Positions 10,480 to 22,022 of a stretch of DNA of 64,000 nt are shown here, in pieces. The translations under genes and the position numbers were made by a program. Source of the DNA: Hydrangea macrophylla (lineage: Eukaryota > Streptophyta > Magnoliopsida > Cornales > Hydrangeaceae); the NCBI GenBank assembly GCA_033977485.1, contig CM066989.1, forward strand, positions 33,953,095 through 34,017,094, written 5' to 3'. The notes under the pieces were generated by a model. That model made no database searches. It saw only the letters and a list, made by a program, of their open reading frames with translations, and was not told the DNA's origin. Each line of letters opens with the position of its first letter. Position 1 is the first letter of the stretch.

Positions 10480-11815
10480 AAATCAAGATATACAAGTATG
10501 CTTAACATATGCTTTACTTTCAAAAGATTTGTAGTGTGGAAGTAAAGGTCGAACCCACAGAGATTGAATTACTACGACTCTTAATTTTAAAACCTAAATC
10601 TAATTAATTATAAAAATGAGATTTTGATTTTGAATTTAATTAAACTAAGAACAATAAAATAAATCTAAATTATGAAAGCAATTTAAAAGTGTTTTTGTAA
10701 ATATGTTTAAAGGAACCTAGGATTGCAAATTCACCACTAGCTTCATAATAGGAATATTTATGCATTCAATTAGATTATTAAGTTGGATGATAATGGGGAA
10801 TTGTCGCTACAAGCCCAATTCCTCCGTCAAGAAAATAACTATGGTTCAAGCACCAACATAATCCATCTTCGGTTAGCACGAATTATCCCACACTAAACTA
10901 GGGTTGTGGTATAATCCGTCTAATCTAGGCATGGACTATTCGGATACTTGATAGCATAATTCAATTTAAGCACCATTACATGTAAATAATCTAAACAAGC
11001 ACAGCAAGCATAGATCATTGAGCACACTACCATCAAAATAGATCTAAGAAAAGAATAGATTTTGAAAGTAACGATTTAATCAATAGAAGTTTGATTTATT
11101 TATAAAAATCCTCAAAACATGTAAATAAATCAAAGAAAAACATAAATAAAACCCTATTACTTGGCTAGGGTTTCATTGAAACCCTAGATCTTGAGTTTAG
11201 TTGTCCATAGAAGTGGTAGATGGCAAGTAGTTGATGGAGGAGGCCATGGGAATCCTTGGTCTTCTTCTTCTTCTCCTTGCTTCCCTCCCTTCAATGGCTG
11301 AAAGTGTGGTCGTATATTGTGTGTATAACAATTGCCAACCCTTTAATTGAAGTAAAATAGGGTATATATAGATTTACAACAAGTTTTTGGAAGCTTTCCT
11401 AACCCGAAACGTACTAAAACTGCTATATTTTACAATCTGGACGTAATTAGGTAGTTTCGTTCGCGTAGGAATCATCAGTACACTGAAATATGCAAGTTCC
11501 ATTTTTGCATAGGTCGCGCGCGCTGGTCGCACGAGCGTGATATTGGGACCTCGTGCGAGCGGATCGCGCGAGCCATTTCGGGATCTTCACGCGATGGATC
11601 GCACGCACGATTGACTTTTTTCAGCTTCTTTCTTTGTGCTTTTTCACCCTGTTTAGCCTGGTATACTTGATTTCTTCCAAATCCTGTCAGAAAATAGAAA
11701 ATAAAGTAAAAATATACAAAAACAGGATAAAAAGGTACTAACAAACGTAAGTTAAGGCATATAATTAGGATATGTTCTCTCCCGATCAAATGCGACAATG
11801 CGAATTGATGACAAT
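10480..11815 (-). mobile_element. LTR of another family nested in the chromovirus LTR
   Basis: Chromoviral LTR sequence stops near 10460 and resumes near 11850. The inserted stretch contains, on the minus strand, CTGTGGGTTCGACC near 10540, a TATATATACC at about 11370-11361 and a CG-rich motif cluster at 11512-11610. The left side resembles the 3' part of Athila/Tat-like LTRs. I could not fix exact ends or a TSD, so coordinates are approximate. Confidence 0.55.
11512..11610. repeat. CGCGCGAGC-type motif cluster
   Basis: Repeated near-palindromic GC elements (GGTCGCGCGCGC, GATCGCGCGAGC, GGATCGCACGCACG and others) lie in an AT-rich LTR, about 140 bp upstream of a minus-strand TATATATA. It is comparable in position to the TTCGATCGATCGAA and CCAATCGATTGG clusters. 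Confidence 0.6.
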
Positions 11816-12119
11816 CATCCGTGAATAGAAACTAGATATTACTGCTTCGTTTAATAAACTGAACTTTGTTTTAGGAACTGATGTAATAGATATTAATATT
11901 TTTGCAAGGAGGTTTGACCCTTAAGATTTCTACATGATGTAATAATTATTAAGTTTGAAAAATGTTATAAGCCTTGACTGCTTTTACTCTTATTTAAGTT
12001 ATATTATTATGTAACTTTTGGGATGGAATCGATCCTTCAAACTGTCACGACCTACGGGTCCTTAAAGCAATTTAATTACTTACCCTATTTATGCAATGTC
12101 GAGGCATGGTAGGATTTAG

Positions 12120-12132
12120 TGGTATTAGAGCC
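12120..12132 (+). other. Chromovirus primer binding site (iMet tRNA)
   Basis: TGGTATTAGAGCC starts 10 bp after the LTR end. The canonical plant form complementary to initiator methionine tRNA is TGGTATCAGAGCC, so one base has changed. The leader follows from about 12135 to 12750. Confidence 0.75.
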
Positions 12133-12749
12133 AGGTTATCCAGTTTAACTAGGCTCGGTTATTCATGCCACGGATTAGCAACTTAGTTTAACTTTAGGTT
12201 TTAGTAAGCTATACAACCAAGTTTCTCTCAGTCTAGTCTGATTTAACCAGTTCAGGTTTACCGAACAGCTATGTCTAGTTTTTAGTTGTTTAGTGCCTAT
12301 TGTCCTTAGTCCAGAACTCAAGTTTTGGGTTGGTTTTATCGTAGAAATGATTGTACGAATGTTTTGTCATGTCGACAAAAATGTTAGCAGTTGCCAATTA
12401 TCCTCGAACATATCTAGTTGAAAATTAGCCAAGTTGACTACGATATATAAAGTCCCTATAGACCGATAGTAATCGAGTTCCTTAGGAATTAAGGTAAGTC
12501 ATAGCCCTTATAAATAGCTTAGGCACTGACGAACATCCTGAGTCAGATCTCAGAAACAGTCAGCATAGCCTATGACCTAAAGTTTAGAAGGAGATTAAGA
12601 AGATCTATTCGCTATTAGACGCAGTCCTAGTTTGAATAAGTGTTAGGTATATTATGCATACTTGAATTATATTATGTATACTTAGATTTTACTACATGCT
12701 TATGTTGTAGTACGAGTATGTTATGTAATATTAACCCGTTAGGCTCGAC

Positions 12750-13600
12750 TTGTATGTAGGAGCCGTCTCAGGCAACTGAGAGCCGATCAAGCAAACAATC
12801 CCAACTATTATCCCCAAAAGTCGATCCCACTGGCTTGGTCAGGTCACTTATTCTAAGCTTATGGAAGATGGATGACAAAGACACCATAGGTCAATTCAGA
12901 GATCATCTTTATGAGAGTTTCCTTGCGAAATCATCTTAACTACAGTAAGGCAAAAGAAAGTTCCAAGAAGTGATGACTCTAGTTAAGAACAAGGGTACAA
13001 GCAGACCAAGCAGCCTCTGTGCTAATTGCAACCTACCATGTCATATTTGGTATATTTGCAATGAAACTCGATGGATGGAACACGGCAGTCTGAGTCACCT
13101 ACGTAAAGAAAAGGGTGCACCAAAAGAAGAGAAGAAGAAGTGGTAAACCTAGCCTCAGGTCTGTTTTAACTACTAGATGCTCGTTTTGCCAAAAGGTGTG
13201 TCTAACCTAAGAGAATAACACAGGCTTTTACTACGATGAAATGAATCACATTCGCAAGAGATGCATAGCATGGAAGAACGACAATCGATCCCTGTAGTAT
13301 GAGCTTTATTGGAAGACTGTTGCACTAAGAGGTATCTGTAATAACTAATATGTAATAATTAGACTAGTAGTCCATTGTTTTCATTTTAACGTATAAAAAG
13401 GTTGTAGCTCTGCTCTTTCTTCATAATTAGTAAAATCTATGTAATAAACTAGGAAACTGTGAAATTCCTGCAAGGTTGGTTATTCTATCAATGAAGGAAT
13501 TTGACATAATCCTAGGGATTGATTGGCTCACTAAGAACTAGGCAAAGTTGGATTACGCAAGGAAAAGAATTACATTCTCCAACAATGGGAAACAATCCTT
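12750..13600 (+). pseudogene. Chromovirus gag and protease remnant
   Basis: A decayed gag is indicated by a zinc-knuckle-like stretch near 13222-13275 (FYYDEMNHIRKRCIAWK), in which the first two cysteines of the CX2CX4HX4C motif are lost. Near 13500 the frame reads DIILGIDWL, the typical end of a chromoviral aspartic protease. The stretch in between has many stops. No functional protein is possible. Confidence 0.6.
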
Positions 13601-13711
13601 CAATTTCCAATATAACCCTTTGGGAGATATGTTCCTCTCAAGATATCTAACAAACATCGAAGTCGTTAGTACAGAAGTAATAGTGTCATCTTTACCTGTA
13701 GTCAAGGACTT

Positions 13712-15018
13712 CGAGGAAGAATTTTAAGATATTTTTGGTTTACCGCCTGAGAGAAACATAGACTTCTGTATTGAACTAATACCTGGCACTGCGCTAATAA
13801 CTAATTCCCTACAGAATGGCTCCTGCCAAACTGTTGGAACTAAAGAACATGTTCAAGAACTCAAAAATCTTGGTTTATTCTCCTAAGTATGTCACCTTGG
13901 GGAAACATCAGTGTTATTCCTGAAGAACAAGGGACAGAACACTCCAGCTATGTATTGATTACAGAGAGTTAAACCGAGTGACTATCAAGAATAAGTATCC
14001 CAAATTGACGATTTTTTTGACCAACTACATGGAACCACGACGTTCTCTAAGATAGATCTACGGTCAAGATATCATTAGTCGAGAGTACAAAAAGAAGACA
14101 TACCTAAGACTGCCTTCAAAACTAGATATGGTCACTACAAATTTTTGGTGATGCCTTTTGGAGTGACAAATGCCCTATTGTGCTTATGGATTTGATGAAT
14201 AAAGTGTTTAAGCCTTACTTAGATCAGTTTGTTAACGTCTTTATAGATGACATTTTGATCCATTATAAGTCAGAGGAAGAACATGAGCAACATCTACGGT
14301 TTGTTATACAAATGCTCAAGGACCACCGCTTGTATGCCAAATTTAATAAGTGTGAGTTCTGGTAGCAGAAAGTGATATTTTTGGGACACAAGAGGTCATC
14401 CCAAGGAATTTCTATGGATTTATCCAGGAAGAATGTTGTATCAAACTGGACCTGACCTACAAACCGTATAGAGTTTAGGAGTTTCCTTCAATTCGTTGGT
14501 TATTACCAGAGATTTGTTGAGGGATTCTCCAAGATAGCTACACCATTGACTGGACTGACTAAGGAAGCTTTGAAATTTAAGTGGACTGAGAAGCACGAGC
14601 GTGCTTTTCTGAAGTTAAAGAAAAGACTCACCACTGTACCGGTACTAGCTATACCCAAGCCTGATGAGAAGTTCAATATCTTTAGTGAGACATCATATCA
14701 AGGATTAGGGTGTGTACTGATGCAAAATAGTAGAGTGATTGCCTACGAATCCAGAAAATGAAACTGAATGAGTTGAAGTACGATTTGGAATTGGTTGCAG
14801 TGGTATTTGCAGCAAATATTTGGGGACATTATCTCTATGGTGAGAAGTTTGAATTATTTTTAGATCACAAGAGTCTTAAATATTTGTTCATGTAGAAGGA
14901 GTTAAACATGAGGCAACGCAAATGGATAGGGCTGATTAAGAATTACGACTTCACTTTAGAATACCACCCAAGTAAAGCTAATGTGGTCGATGATGCCTTG
15001 AGCCGGCAAACTCGTTGA
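13712..15018 (+). pseudogene. Chromovirus reverse transcriptase and RNase H
   Basis: In fragments the frame reads IFGLPPERNIDF (start of RT, 13733), [16 protein letters not shown] (14130s), and FIDDIL at about 14238, which is the YxDD catalytic box with F in place of the usual Y. Thumb and connection follow, then RNase H (14640-15010). The usual catalytic TDAS is SETS here, the DALSRQ end is near 14993, and the HxSL motif is intact. At least six stops or frameshifts occur. Confidence 0.85.
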
Positions 15019-15295
15019 ACAATTGCCTCCTTGATGACCAGGGAATGGCGAACATTGGAAACTATGGCTGAGTTTGATGCATAGATTGTTGAGGCAGGAT
15101 GAGAGCAACATTTTGGATGTCTTATTTTACAATCCACTCTTATTAGCCGCATTATTGAATTACAGAAAGAATATGAGAAGTTTCGAGCATGGTTTGTTAA
15201 GATGTCAGAGAAAGACCCGACATAATGGAAAGTGGGGATTGATGAAGGATATAGGTGCAAAGACAGATTATGTGTACCAAATTGTTGAGATTTAA

Positions 15296-16545
15296 GGAAA
15301 GATATTCTGGAAGAAGCACATAAGTCCAGATTTACGGTTCACCTAGGAGGAACAAAAAAGTATAAGGACTTGAAGAAAAATTTATAGTGGGAAGGTATAA
15401 AGAAGGATGTGGCCAAATTAGTCTCTAAGTATTTGACGTGTCAACCAGTAAAAGTTGAACATACCCTTAGGATAATTACAACCCTTACCTGTTCCAGGTT
15501 GGAAATGGGAACACAAAACCATGGATTTTGTAGTTGGATTGCCCCGGTCATAGCAGAATCATGATGCCATTTGGGGAATTTTGGACCGAATGACAAAGTC
15601 TGCTCACTCCACTACCTATAGTATGACATATCTGGTGGAAAAGATGAGTCGGATGTATATACAAAAAGTTGTACGACTTCACGGTGCACCTGTATCAATT
15701 ATGTCAGACCGTAACGCACGTTTTACTTCTGGATTTTAGGAAATTCTGCAAGAAGATATAGGAACCTCACTAAAGATGAGTACTGGTTTTCACCCTCAGA
15801 CAAACAAGCAAACTAAGCATATTAATCAGATCATAGAGGACATGCTTAAGGCTTGTGTTAATGATTTTGAGGAATCTTGGGAGACACACTTGCCTTTGGT
15901 TGAATTCGCCTATAACAATATTTATCACACGAGTATTGGGATGGCTCCGTTCGAAGCATTGTATGGACGACCATGTCTTTCTCCATTGTGCTGGCCAGAG
16001 GTCAAAGACACAGAGTTGTTGGACCAAATTTGGTTAGAGAAACCAACGAGAAGATTTCTCTGGTCAAGGATATGATGAGAATCGCACAGAGCAAGTACAA
16101 TAGTTATGCAGATCGATGCCGAAAGGATTTGGAATTCATTGTCGGAGATCACATACTTCTTAAGGTTTCACCGACTCGAGGAGTGGTACGTTTTGGTCTT
16201 AAGAAATGGAAGTTAGCCCCGCATTTCATCTGACCGTTAGAGATATTGGATCGTGTCAGGAAAGTGGCTTATCAACTCACACTGCCACCAAAGATGTCAG
16301 GGTTTCACAATGTATTTCATGTTAGTATGTTGAGGAAATACATACGAGATCCCTCACTTGTGGTTAGTTTTAATGATATCGAGGCAAGCCATAACGTTTC
16401 CTATGAGGAGAGACCGGTGAGAATTCTGGACCAGAGTATCAAGAAGTTGAGGAATAAGGGCGTCCCGTTGGTGAAAGTCCAGTGGAATCACCATGATAGG
16501 AACGAAGCCTCATGGGAAGTTGAAGGGAATATGAGGAAGAAGTAA
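15296..16545 (+). pseudogene. Chromovirus integrase and chromodomain
   Basis: A zinc-binding N-terminus is recognisable (EAHKSRFTVHLGG, 15313; CQPVKVEH). The core follows with MDFVVGLPRS (15520), MSDRNARFTS (15700) and FHPQTNKQTKHINQ (15788), where the usual catalytic E after GQS is lost. The C-terminal domain has FVGDH- and LKVSPTRGV-like sequence, then FHNVFHVSMLRKYI (16300) and a chromodomain with VKVQWNHHDRNEASWE (16475-16520). Chromodomains target integration to heterochromatin, and their presence puts the element among chromoviruses of the Tekay/Del type. Stops and a frame change near 15975-16250 inactivate it. Confidence 0.88.
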
Positions 16546-16594
16546 CCAGAGTTATTTCATGACTTGTCAGTTTAGATTTCGGGACGAAATCCTG

Positions 16595-17726
16595 TTTAAG
16601 GGGAGAAGGATGTAACATCCTTTATATTCTTTAATTACAAAATGTAATTTCAATATTAAAACTCCTATTACTTGTTTTATCTTGATTTAACAGAAATACT
16701 CTATTTGGGGTCAAATCGTAATTCTTACAAATTTAGGAATACCTACGATGGATTTGAAAACTGTATTTTCAAGACGGTGAAAATATTTACTTTTGATTCA
16801 AACTATATTTTTATACAACTGGAAAATTATTTCCTACGTTAATATAATTTTCTGTATTTTTGTGGTAATCACCGCACCGCGAAATACCAGTTAATGAATG
16901 AATATTGTACAGGCCGCGAATGGACTCCCACAGATTTTGGAATCCCCGTCAATCAGAACTTGACAGTTTCTTTTTTACTCATTTACATTTACCAATGATT
17001 GTGTTAGGAATGTTTGGGTAATGCAATTGTGTTTTTGCTAATATAGTGCCATAAGTTGTTTTTCCTAAACACCCTTAAGATTCCTAGACAACTTGCTTTG
17101 TGCCTTGTTTGGCAAAGATTATATTGTGCTTGTTAATTTAGTGCCATAAGCTAATTACTTAAACAACACCTACAACCTAAATTGGAGTGTATATGTTATA
17201 CAAACGGCATATATCACTTACATACATACATATATGTGTGTTGTGTAGAATTTGTATATATAGGAATTATAGAAATTAAAACAATTTGTAGAGTGATAGT
17301 GAAGGGACTTGGTCCCCAAGAATTTGAATTTCAATTCTCTTATATATACATCACATGCACTCTCACAACACACAATCGGGAAAATATACAGAGAGAGAAT
17401 AAAGAGTGCAGAGAATTCATTACAGAAATTCTAGAGAGAGAAAGCTCTATCACCATAATCAAGGCTTGAATTGGGTTTTCTATTTTGATTATCTTTCTCA
17501 ACAACCGTTCAAACTTCAATCTCGATGAGTATTACTAACTCACTTAGAATGTAATATATATTTCATCACTGTTTATATAAGTAGTATTGTGAACCACCAT
17601 TAATAAGTTCATCCATGGAGTTCAAAGCTTGAAAATAGTGATTTTATGAAACTTAACCAAAATGAGTTTTGATAGATAATAATGAAAGATCATAGTCCCT
17701 AGAAGCCATGGTTAAAGTTTTAAAGT
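16595..17726 (+). repeat. Chromovirus PPT and truncated 3' LTR
   Basis: The purine tract TTTAAGGGGAGAAGGA (16595-16610) is followed directly by TGTAACATCC (16611), the LTR start. The LTR has TATATATACATC near 17341 and the same 340 bp seen at 8773-9127. It stops at 17726, where unrelated LTR sequence begins. Confidence 0.8.
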
Positions 17727-19303
17727 TGTCCTAAAACCAACATGCAAATCAAAACTAGTGTTCCAAAACACATCTATAGATCCAATTAAGCGTCGCTCGG
17801 ATACGAATTGATGGAATTACGTTTCAAAAAAACTTTAAATCATGTACGCAGTGGAAAATCATGTTCAAAACATTTTTGGTATACCCGGATCTACTAATCA
17901 ATTCTATAGTTGCGTGCAAGAAAGGGGAACAAGAATATTACCTTGTGGTCTTGAACCCAATTCTAACTTTGTCTTCTTCCTTTAGTGTGCAGTAATTCCC
18001 ACTAGGTTGTCTTCACCCTTATGTCTCCTATGAATGCTCCCGGAGTGACAAGGGTTGGTGGTTACCCTTATGGAGAGGACATAGAAGGTTGGAAAACCCT
18101 AAAATAGTTTCTGTAGCTTTGTGTGAATAAAAACGATGACCTTACTATTCTGTACACAGCTGCCTTATTTATAGATTTCCAAACTGAATTTAAGACTTCG
18201 ATCGATCGAAAGAAGTTCGATCGATCAAACTGAAACAGAGTTCAAACGATCGAAACTAGTTCGATCAATCGAACCTTTAATTTATTGAAGCTCTTTCAAT
18301 TGATTGGTTTATCATCCTCATATGTCTTTCCAAGCATTCTGGCAGAGCTAAGAGTGGGACCTCCTAGGTTCTTTATTGTTACCTCAGACCAGTTATTATT
18401 TACCATGATCAAACTCTTTGATCAGCGAATCAATCAACTAATCAATTAATGTTAAATCCACTATAAAACGATAACTGCACTCCAATGCAAAAGAACAAAT
18501 CCAAAGTGATAACTAGACTTGTATGGTGTACTAATGTCCCTCTACCATTAGCATTCATAATCACATTCAAGTAGTCGGATTACTATTACTGTCAACCTGA
18601 ATGATGATTACATCTTTCATTCCTTGAGTGTCATTCACCCTACATGATTACCAAACATGTTGATAACTACTTATCAACAACACTGCAGCTCTCAGTAATC
18701 AACTTGGTGGCATTCTCGAGGGAAGGCTTACACTTTATCAGAGGGTAGATTCTATCTTGACAATATATGTTCACAACCCTATGAATATGACATACCTAAG
18801 ATACCCAGGCATTGATCTTGCAAGACCTCACTGATTGGTAAGTCAAAGCAGTCACATCCATAGTTTGTGTCCATAATCGTCTCAAGATTGATACCATGTA
18901 CCTTATACAAGTTATGAGTTCCTATCGACTAAACAGTTTTATATGTCAATACGAATCTCATGGTCCATCAATGCACTATAAGCAATAGCATATTAACTAA
19001 GAGTCATACTCTATTGATTGAGATTCATCATTCCATCCAATGGCAGTTAATGATGCTACAGTATATACCTGATGAGATATCCAGTCTCACCATCCACTGT
19101 GACAAGTTCTAAGTATCAACGAATAGTAATTTATATCTCACTTATATGTATCTCATACATATACAAATAACCTACTATGACACTTATGGATTACAAAAAT
19201 TCATCTCACGAAACATACACAATTAAATGTATACATGATATCCATATATAAAATGTCAAACGTCACTTACATTAAGATCGGGTTTGAGGGCACAATCCCA
19301 ACA
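17727..19303 (-). mobile_element. Probable copia-type LTR, about 1.58 kb
   Basis: On the minus strand it starts TGTTGGGATTGTGCC at 19303 and ends TTGGTTTTAGGACA at 17727. The left junction is certain because the interrupted chromovirus LTR continues differently in its other copy. Flanking 5-mers (AAAGT left, ATATA right) do not match, so it may be part of a rearranged element and not a clean solo LTR. The minus-strand TATAAATA is at 18173-18166. Confidence 0.6.
18197..18273. repeat. TTCGATCGATCGAA cluster upstream of a minus-strand TATA
   Basis: Four units start at 18197 (perfect), 18216, 18241 and 18260 (one or two mismatches). On the minus strand they lie 24-100 bp upstream of TATAAATA (18173-18166). 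The motif is the same as in the 4367-5972 LTR although the rest of the two LTRs shows no visible similarity. Confidence 0.88.
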
Positions 19304-20350
19304 ATATATGCTCTAAAACATATCCCATAGAGTGAGAAAATTCACTAAAAATTTTCTCAAGTGGCCACTAGTGTGCTAGACAAGAATTCATAATCAATAT
19401 GATTTAGATAACTTGCCAAAAATTATATATGGTCCCACAAAATTATATATGGTCTCAAAACAGTGTCCCTTATGTCCTTTATTAATTACAAAATTAATAA
19501 TGTATTTTGGCTATTTTAAGCAATTAAATAAATGCCTATAAACATAATTTATATGCTCTAAAATACCATAAATACATGATAACTTACAAATATATATATA
19601 TATATATCTTAGAGTCTCTTACAGTGTACTAAACACTACATATTAATTTTAAAAATTAATATTTAGGTTTGGATATTTTAAGCAATTAAAAACATGCACA
19701 TAACATATCTTTTTATGCTCTAAAATATCAAAACGATTGCAATAATTTTCCAAAAATAAGTCATAGGGTCCCACATAGTGTACATAACTCTGAAAAAATT
19801 AAATATTTAAAAACTATTAATTTTCATAATATTTAAAGTAATTAAAACATGAATTTTTTTACTTAAAAAATGCTGTTTTATTATTTAAAAAATTTTCTGG
19901 TAATATTTTAAAAATAAAAAAATATATTAAATTTCAGGGGGGCCCACATTCGCCGAGCCCATGGTCACCAGACCATCGCCAACTGGCAAGTGGGCTCCAC
20001 TCTCCGTCACGCGAGTGGGCGAGGCCCATGGGGTCATTTTCAACCTTTGGCAACCCAAAAAAACACAACAGTCAATTTCACAATGCCCACTTTGCGTCAT
20101 CGCCAAAGTTTCGTTTCTCATCCAAATCTATGAATCTTACACCGTTGGAAAGCCCTCGAGCCATAGATGCGGATTATGGAACGAAACTGAGGGATTAAAC
20201 ACCTTGATTGTTAGGAAATTGTGCACAAAGTTTTAGAAAAAACAGTTTTTCCAATACTCATAAAATTAGGTTTGTAATATCTCCCTCTTTTAAAATAATT
20301 AGGCCATGAGACAATGTGGGGGGACTGTAGGAATCATATGGGACACAACC
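19304..20350. other. AT-rich transposon-derived spacer with a GC-rich island
   Basis: It is mostly AT-rich, with two similar blocks around GCTCTAAAATA and AAGCAATTAAA, and an (AT)n tract at 19588-19606. A GC-rich island at 19935-20040 contains repeated GGCCCA and CCATGG elements in imperfect inverted arrangement. No gene or clear terminal repeat was found. Confidence 0.4.
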
Positions 20351-21070
20351 TGTAATAACCCGAGATTTTAAATAGTGATTTAATATCATATTGTAGATCC
20401 CTAGCAAAAATTTGGAATTTTTTGGACTATGTTTGAAATTTTAGTCGCAATATTACTTGGGTAATTTTTACCTAAGATGTAAGTCATGACTAAAATTCAA
20501 AAATAAAATTTTTGGATTGAAAGGAGCGTATGCACAAATGATTCACTTCTGGTATTTTAACTTTTGTCATAGCTGGTATGGTTAATGAGATATATCAGTT
20601 TCATTGGGGTTTATAACGTGCATTAAAAGTTGTACCTTGGCACTTACTATAAATCGAACATGTTAGGTTTAAACTTCATAGTTGTCAACTCTCTCTCTCT
20701 ATCTCTCTCCTCTCACGCTAGAACTTGGATACTTAGGGCTTTGAGCACAAAAGCCTTGGTATCATCTAGATTTGTCGATCTCCGGATGAATCTTCAAGCT
20801 TTAAAGTTGTTCCTTACGATGAGGAGCATGCGTGCACAACAAAATCACTTTCATCCGACAACTTGTGTCAGTTGGGAAAAATCCTAAAGTTCAAAGGTAG
20901 TTCATGTAACTCTCTAATATGAGATGACAAAAATTGTCTGAGATCTCAAGCGAACTTTTAAAAAATAAGGTCTCTATATTAAGTTTCATAGAAATTAGGT
21001 AGCAATTAGAAGAAAATAGGCCTAAAAATGATAAGTTTGTTAGAAATTAGGCCTAAAAATGATAAATTTT
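20351..21070 (+). mobile_element. LTR-like fragment starting TGTAATAACCCGAG
   Basis: The start resembles chromoviral LTR starts (TGTAAyAxCC). A CT microsatellite lies at about 20690-20710 and a short tandem repeat (AGGCCTAAAAATGATAA, twice) near 21015-21065. It ends against a Tat 5' LTR remnant. No TSD was found. Confidence 0.4.
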
Positions 21071-21152
21071 ATATTTCTCTGTTCCTCTCTTCGATGCTTT
21101 TAATATGCTCTGAAACCCTAAATCGGACCAGTACCAAAATTGCATCATCAGC

Positions 21153-21171
21153 TTGGCGCCATCTCTGGGAA
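21153..21171 (+). other. Primer binding site of the Tat-like element
   Basis: TTGGCGCCATCTCTGGGAA follows the LTR end (GCATCATCA) by a few bases. The TGGCGCC core is the typical Tat/Ogre-lineage PBS. In this family it is read as tRNA-Arg-like, an assignment not verified here. Confidence 0.65.
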
Positions 21172-21601
21172 ATGATAGCTTTTCCTCCAAAGCAAATCAT
21201 GTGACTGATACGCAATGGCTAGGAAACATGGTTAAAATTCTGGGAAACAAACAGCTCAGCAGTTCCAGCAGTCCTAACGGCAGGACAGATCTAGCAATCC
21301 TAACACCAGGTCTAGTAGTCCTGACACTAAAACAAACCCAGCTGTCCTGACGCCAAAATAGATCCAGCATTCGTGACACCAGAACATACCCAGCAGTCTT
21401 GACACCAGAATAGATCCAGTAATCCTGATGCTAGAACAGATTATCGTTGCACTTTGTTGTACTCACTCAACTCATCGAAGAATAGTGTCGTACATAAAAT
21501 AAATCAACAACCTAGTGGCACACAGAGGATAGTCCCACCTAGTTTGGAAGAAGTCTCACTCACTGGCCAACTTACTATGCAAACAGTGAACTGGCAGAGT
21601 A

Positions 21602-22022
21602 CAAACCCTGATCAGAGACCTGGTGGTGGTCCAGCAATCCCGACCCGACCTCTAATTTACAGCAGTCAGGGTCCGACAATCCCGACCCGATCTTTACTTT
21701 ACAGCGGTCAGGGTCCGACAGTCCCAACCCGACCTCCAGTCTCCAACGGTCAGGTCCGACGATCCCAACCGACCTTCATTTTACAGTGGTTAGGGTCTGG
21801 AATCCTGACCCAATTTGCAACGGTCAGGGTCCGGCAATCTCGACCCGACCTCCAATTTGCAGCGGTCAGGGTCCGGCAATCCCGACCCGACCTACAGTCT
21901 CCAATGGTCCGGTCAGACGATCCCGTCCTGACCTCCAATTTACAATGGTCAGGGTCCGGCAATCCTGACCCGACTTCCAGTTTCCAACGGTCAGGGTTAG
22001 GCAATCCCGACCCAACTTCCAG
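21602..22022 (+). repeat. 42-bp tandem array, left part
   Basis: About nine to ten imperfect units of 42 bp are built on CGGTCAGGGTCCGGCAATCC and CGACCCGACCTCCA. The array is interrupted by the solo LTR and continues at 24640. Upstream, 21240-21440 has another short degenerate repeat (CCAGCAGTCCTGACACC). Confidence 0.9.

Larger units (their letters stand above)
8773..12110 (+). repeat. Chromovirus 5' LTR (5'-truncated, with nested insertion)
   Basis: From 8773 to 9127 it matches the 3' LTR at 17385-17726. From about 9838 to 10130 it holds the ACACTCCCTGGCACCC repeats, and from about 11940 to 12100 it has the family end with AATCGATCCTTCAAACTGTC and ACGACCTACGGGTCC. The same end is seen in the LTRs at 53400-53566 and 53793-53890. 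The first about 800 bp present in the 3' LTR is missing at the left. Confidence 0.8.
8773..17726 (+). mobile_element. Tekay/Del-type chromovirus (Ty3/gypsy), degenerate
   Basis: Homologous LTR sequence at 8773-9127 and 17385-17726 brackets a PBS (12120), gag remnant, protease, RT, RNase H, integrase, chromodomain and PPT in normal order. Every domain has stops or frameshifts. The 5' LTR has lost its first part and carries another LTR. The 3' LTR begins TGTAACATCC at 16611 and is cut at 17726 by another LTR. No TSD can be found because both outer ends are damaged. Confidence 0.85.

Noticed and set aside
12110..16610. Endogenous pararetrovirus
   Set aside because: LTRs, integrase and a chromodomain are present and no movement protein is seen, so it is a Ty3/gypsy chromovirus.
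17727..19303. Clean solo LTR with TSD
   Set aside because: The flanking 5-mers AAAGT and ATATA do not match, so it was only called a probable LTR.
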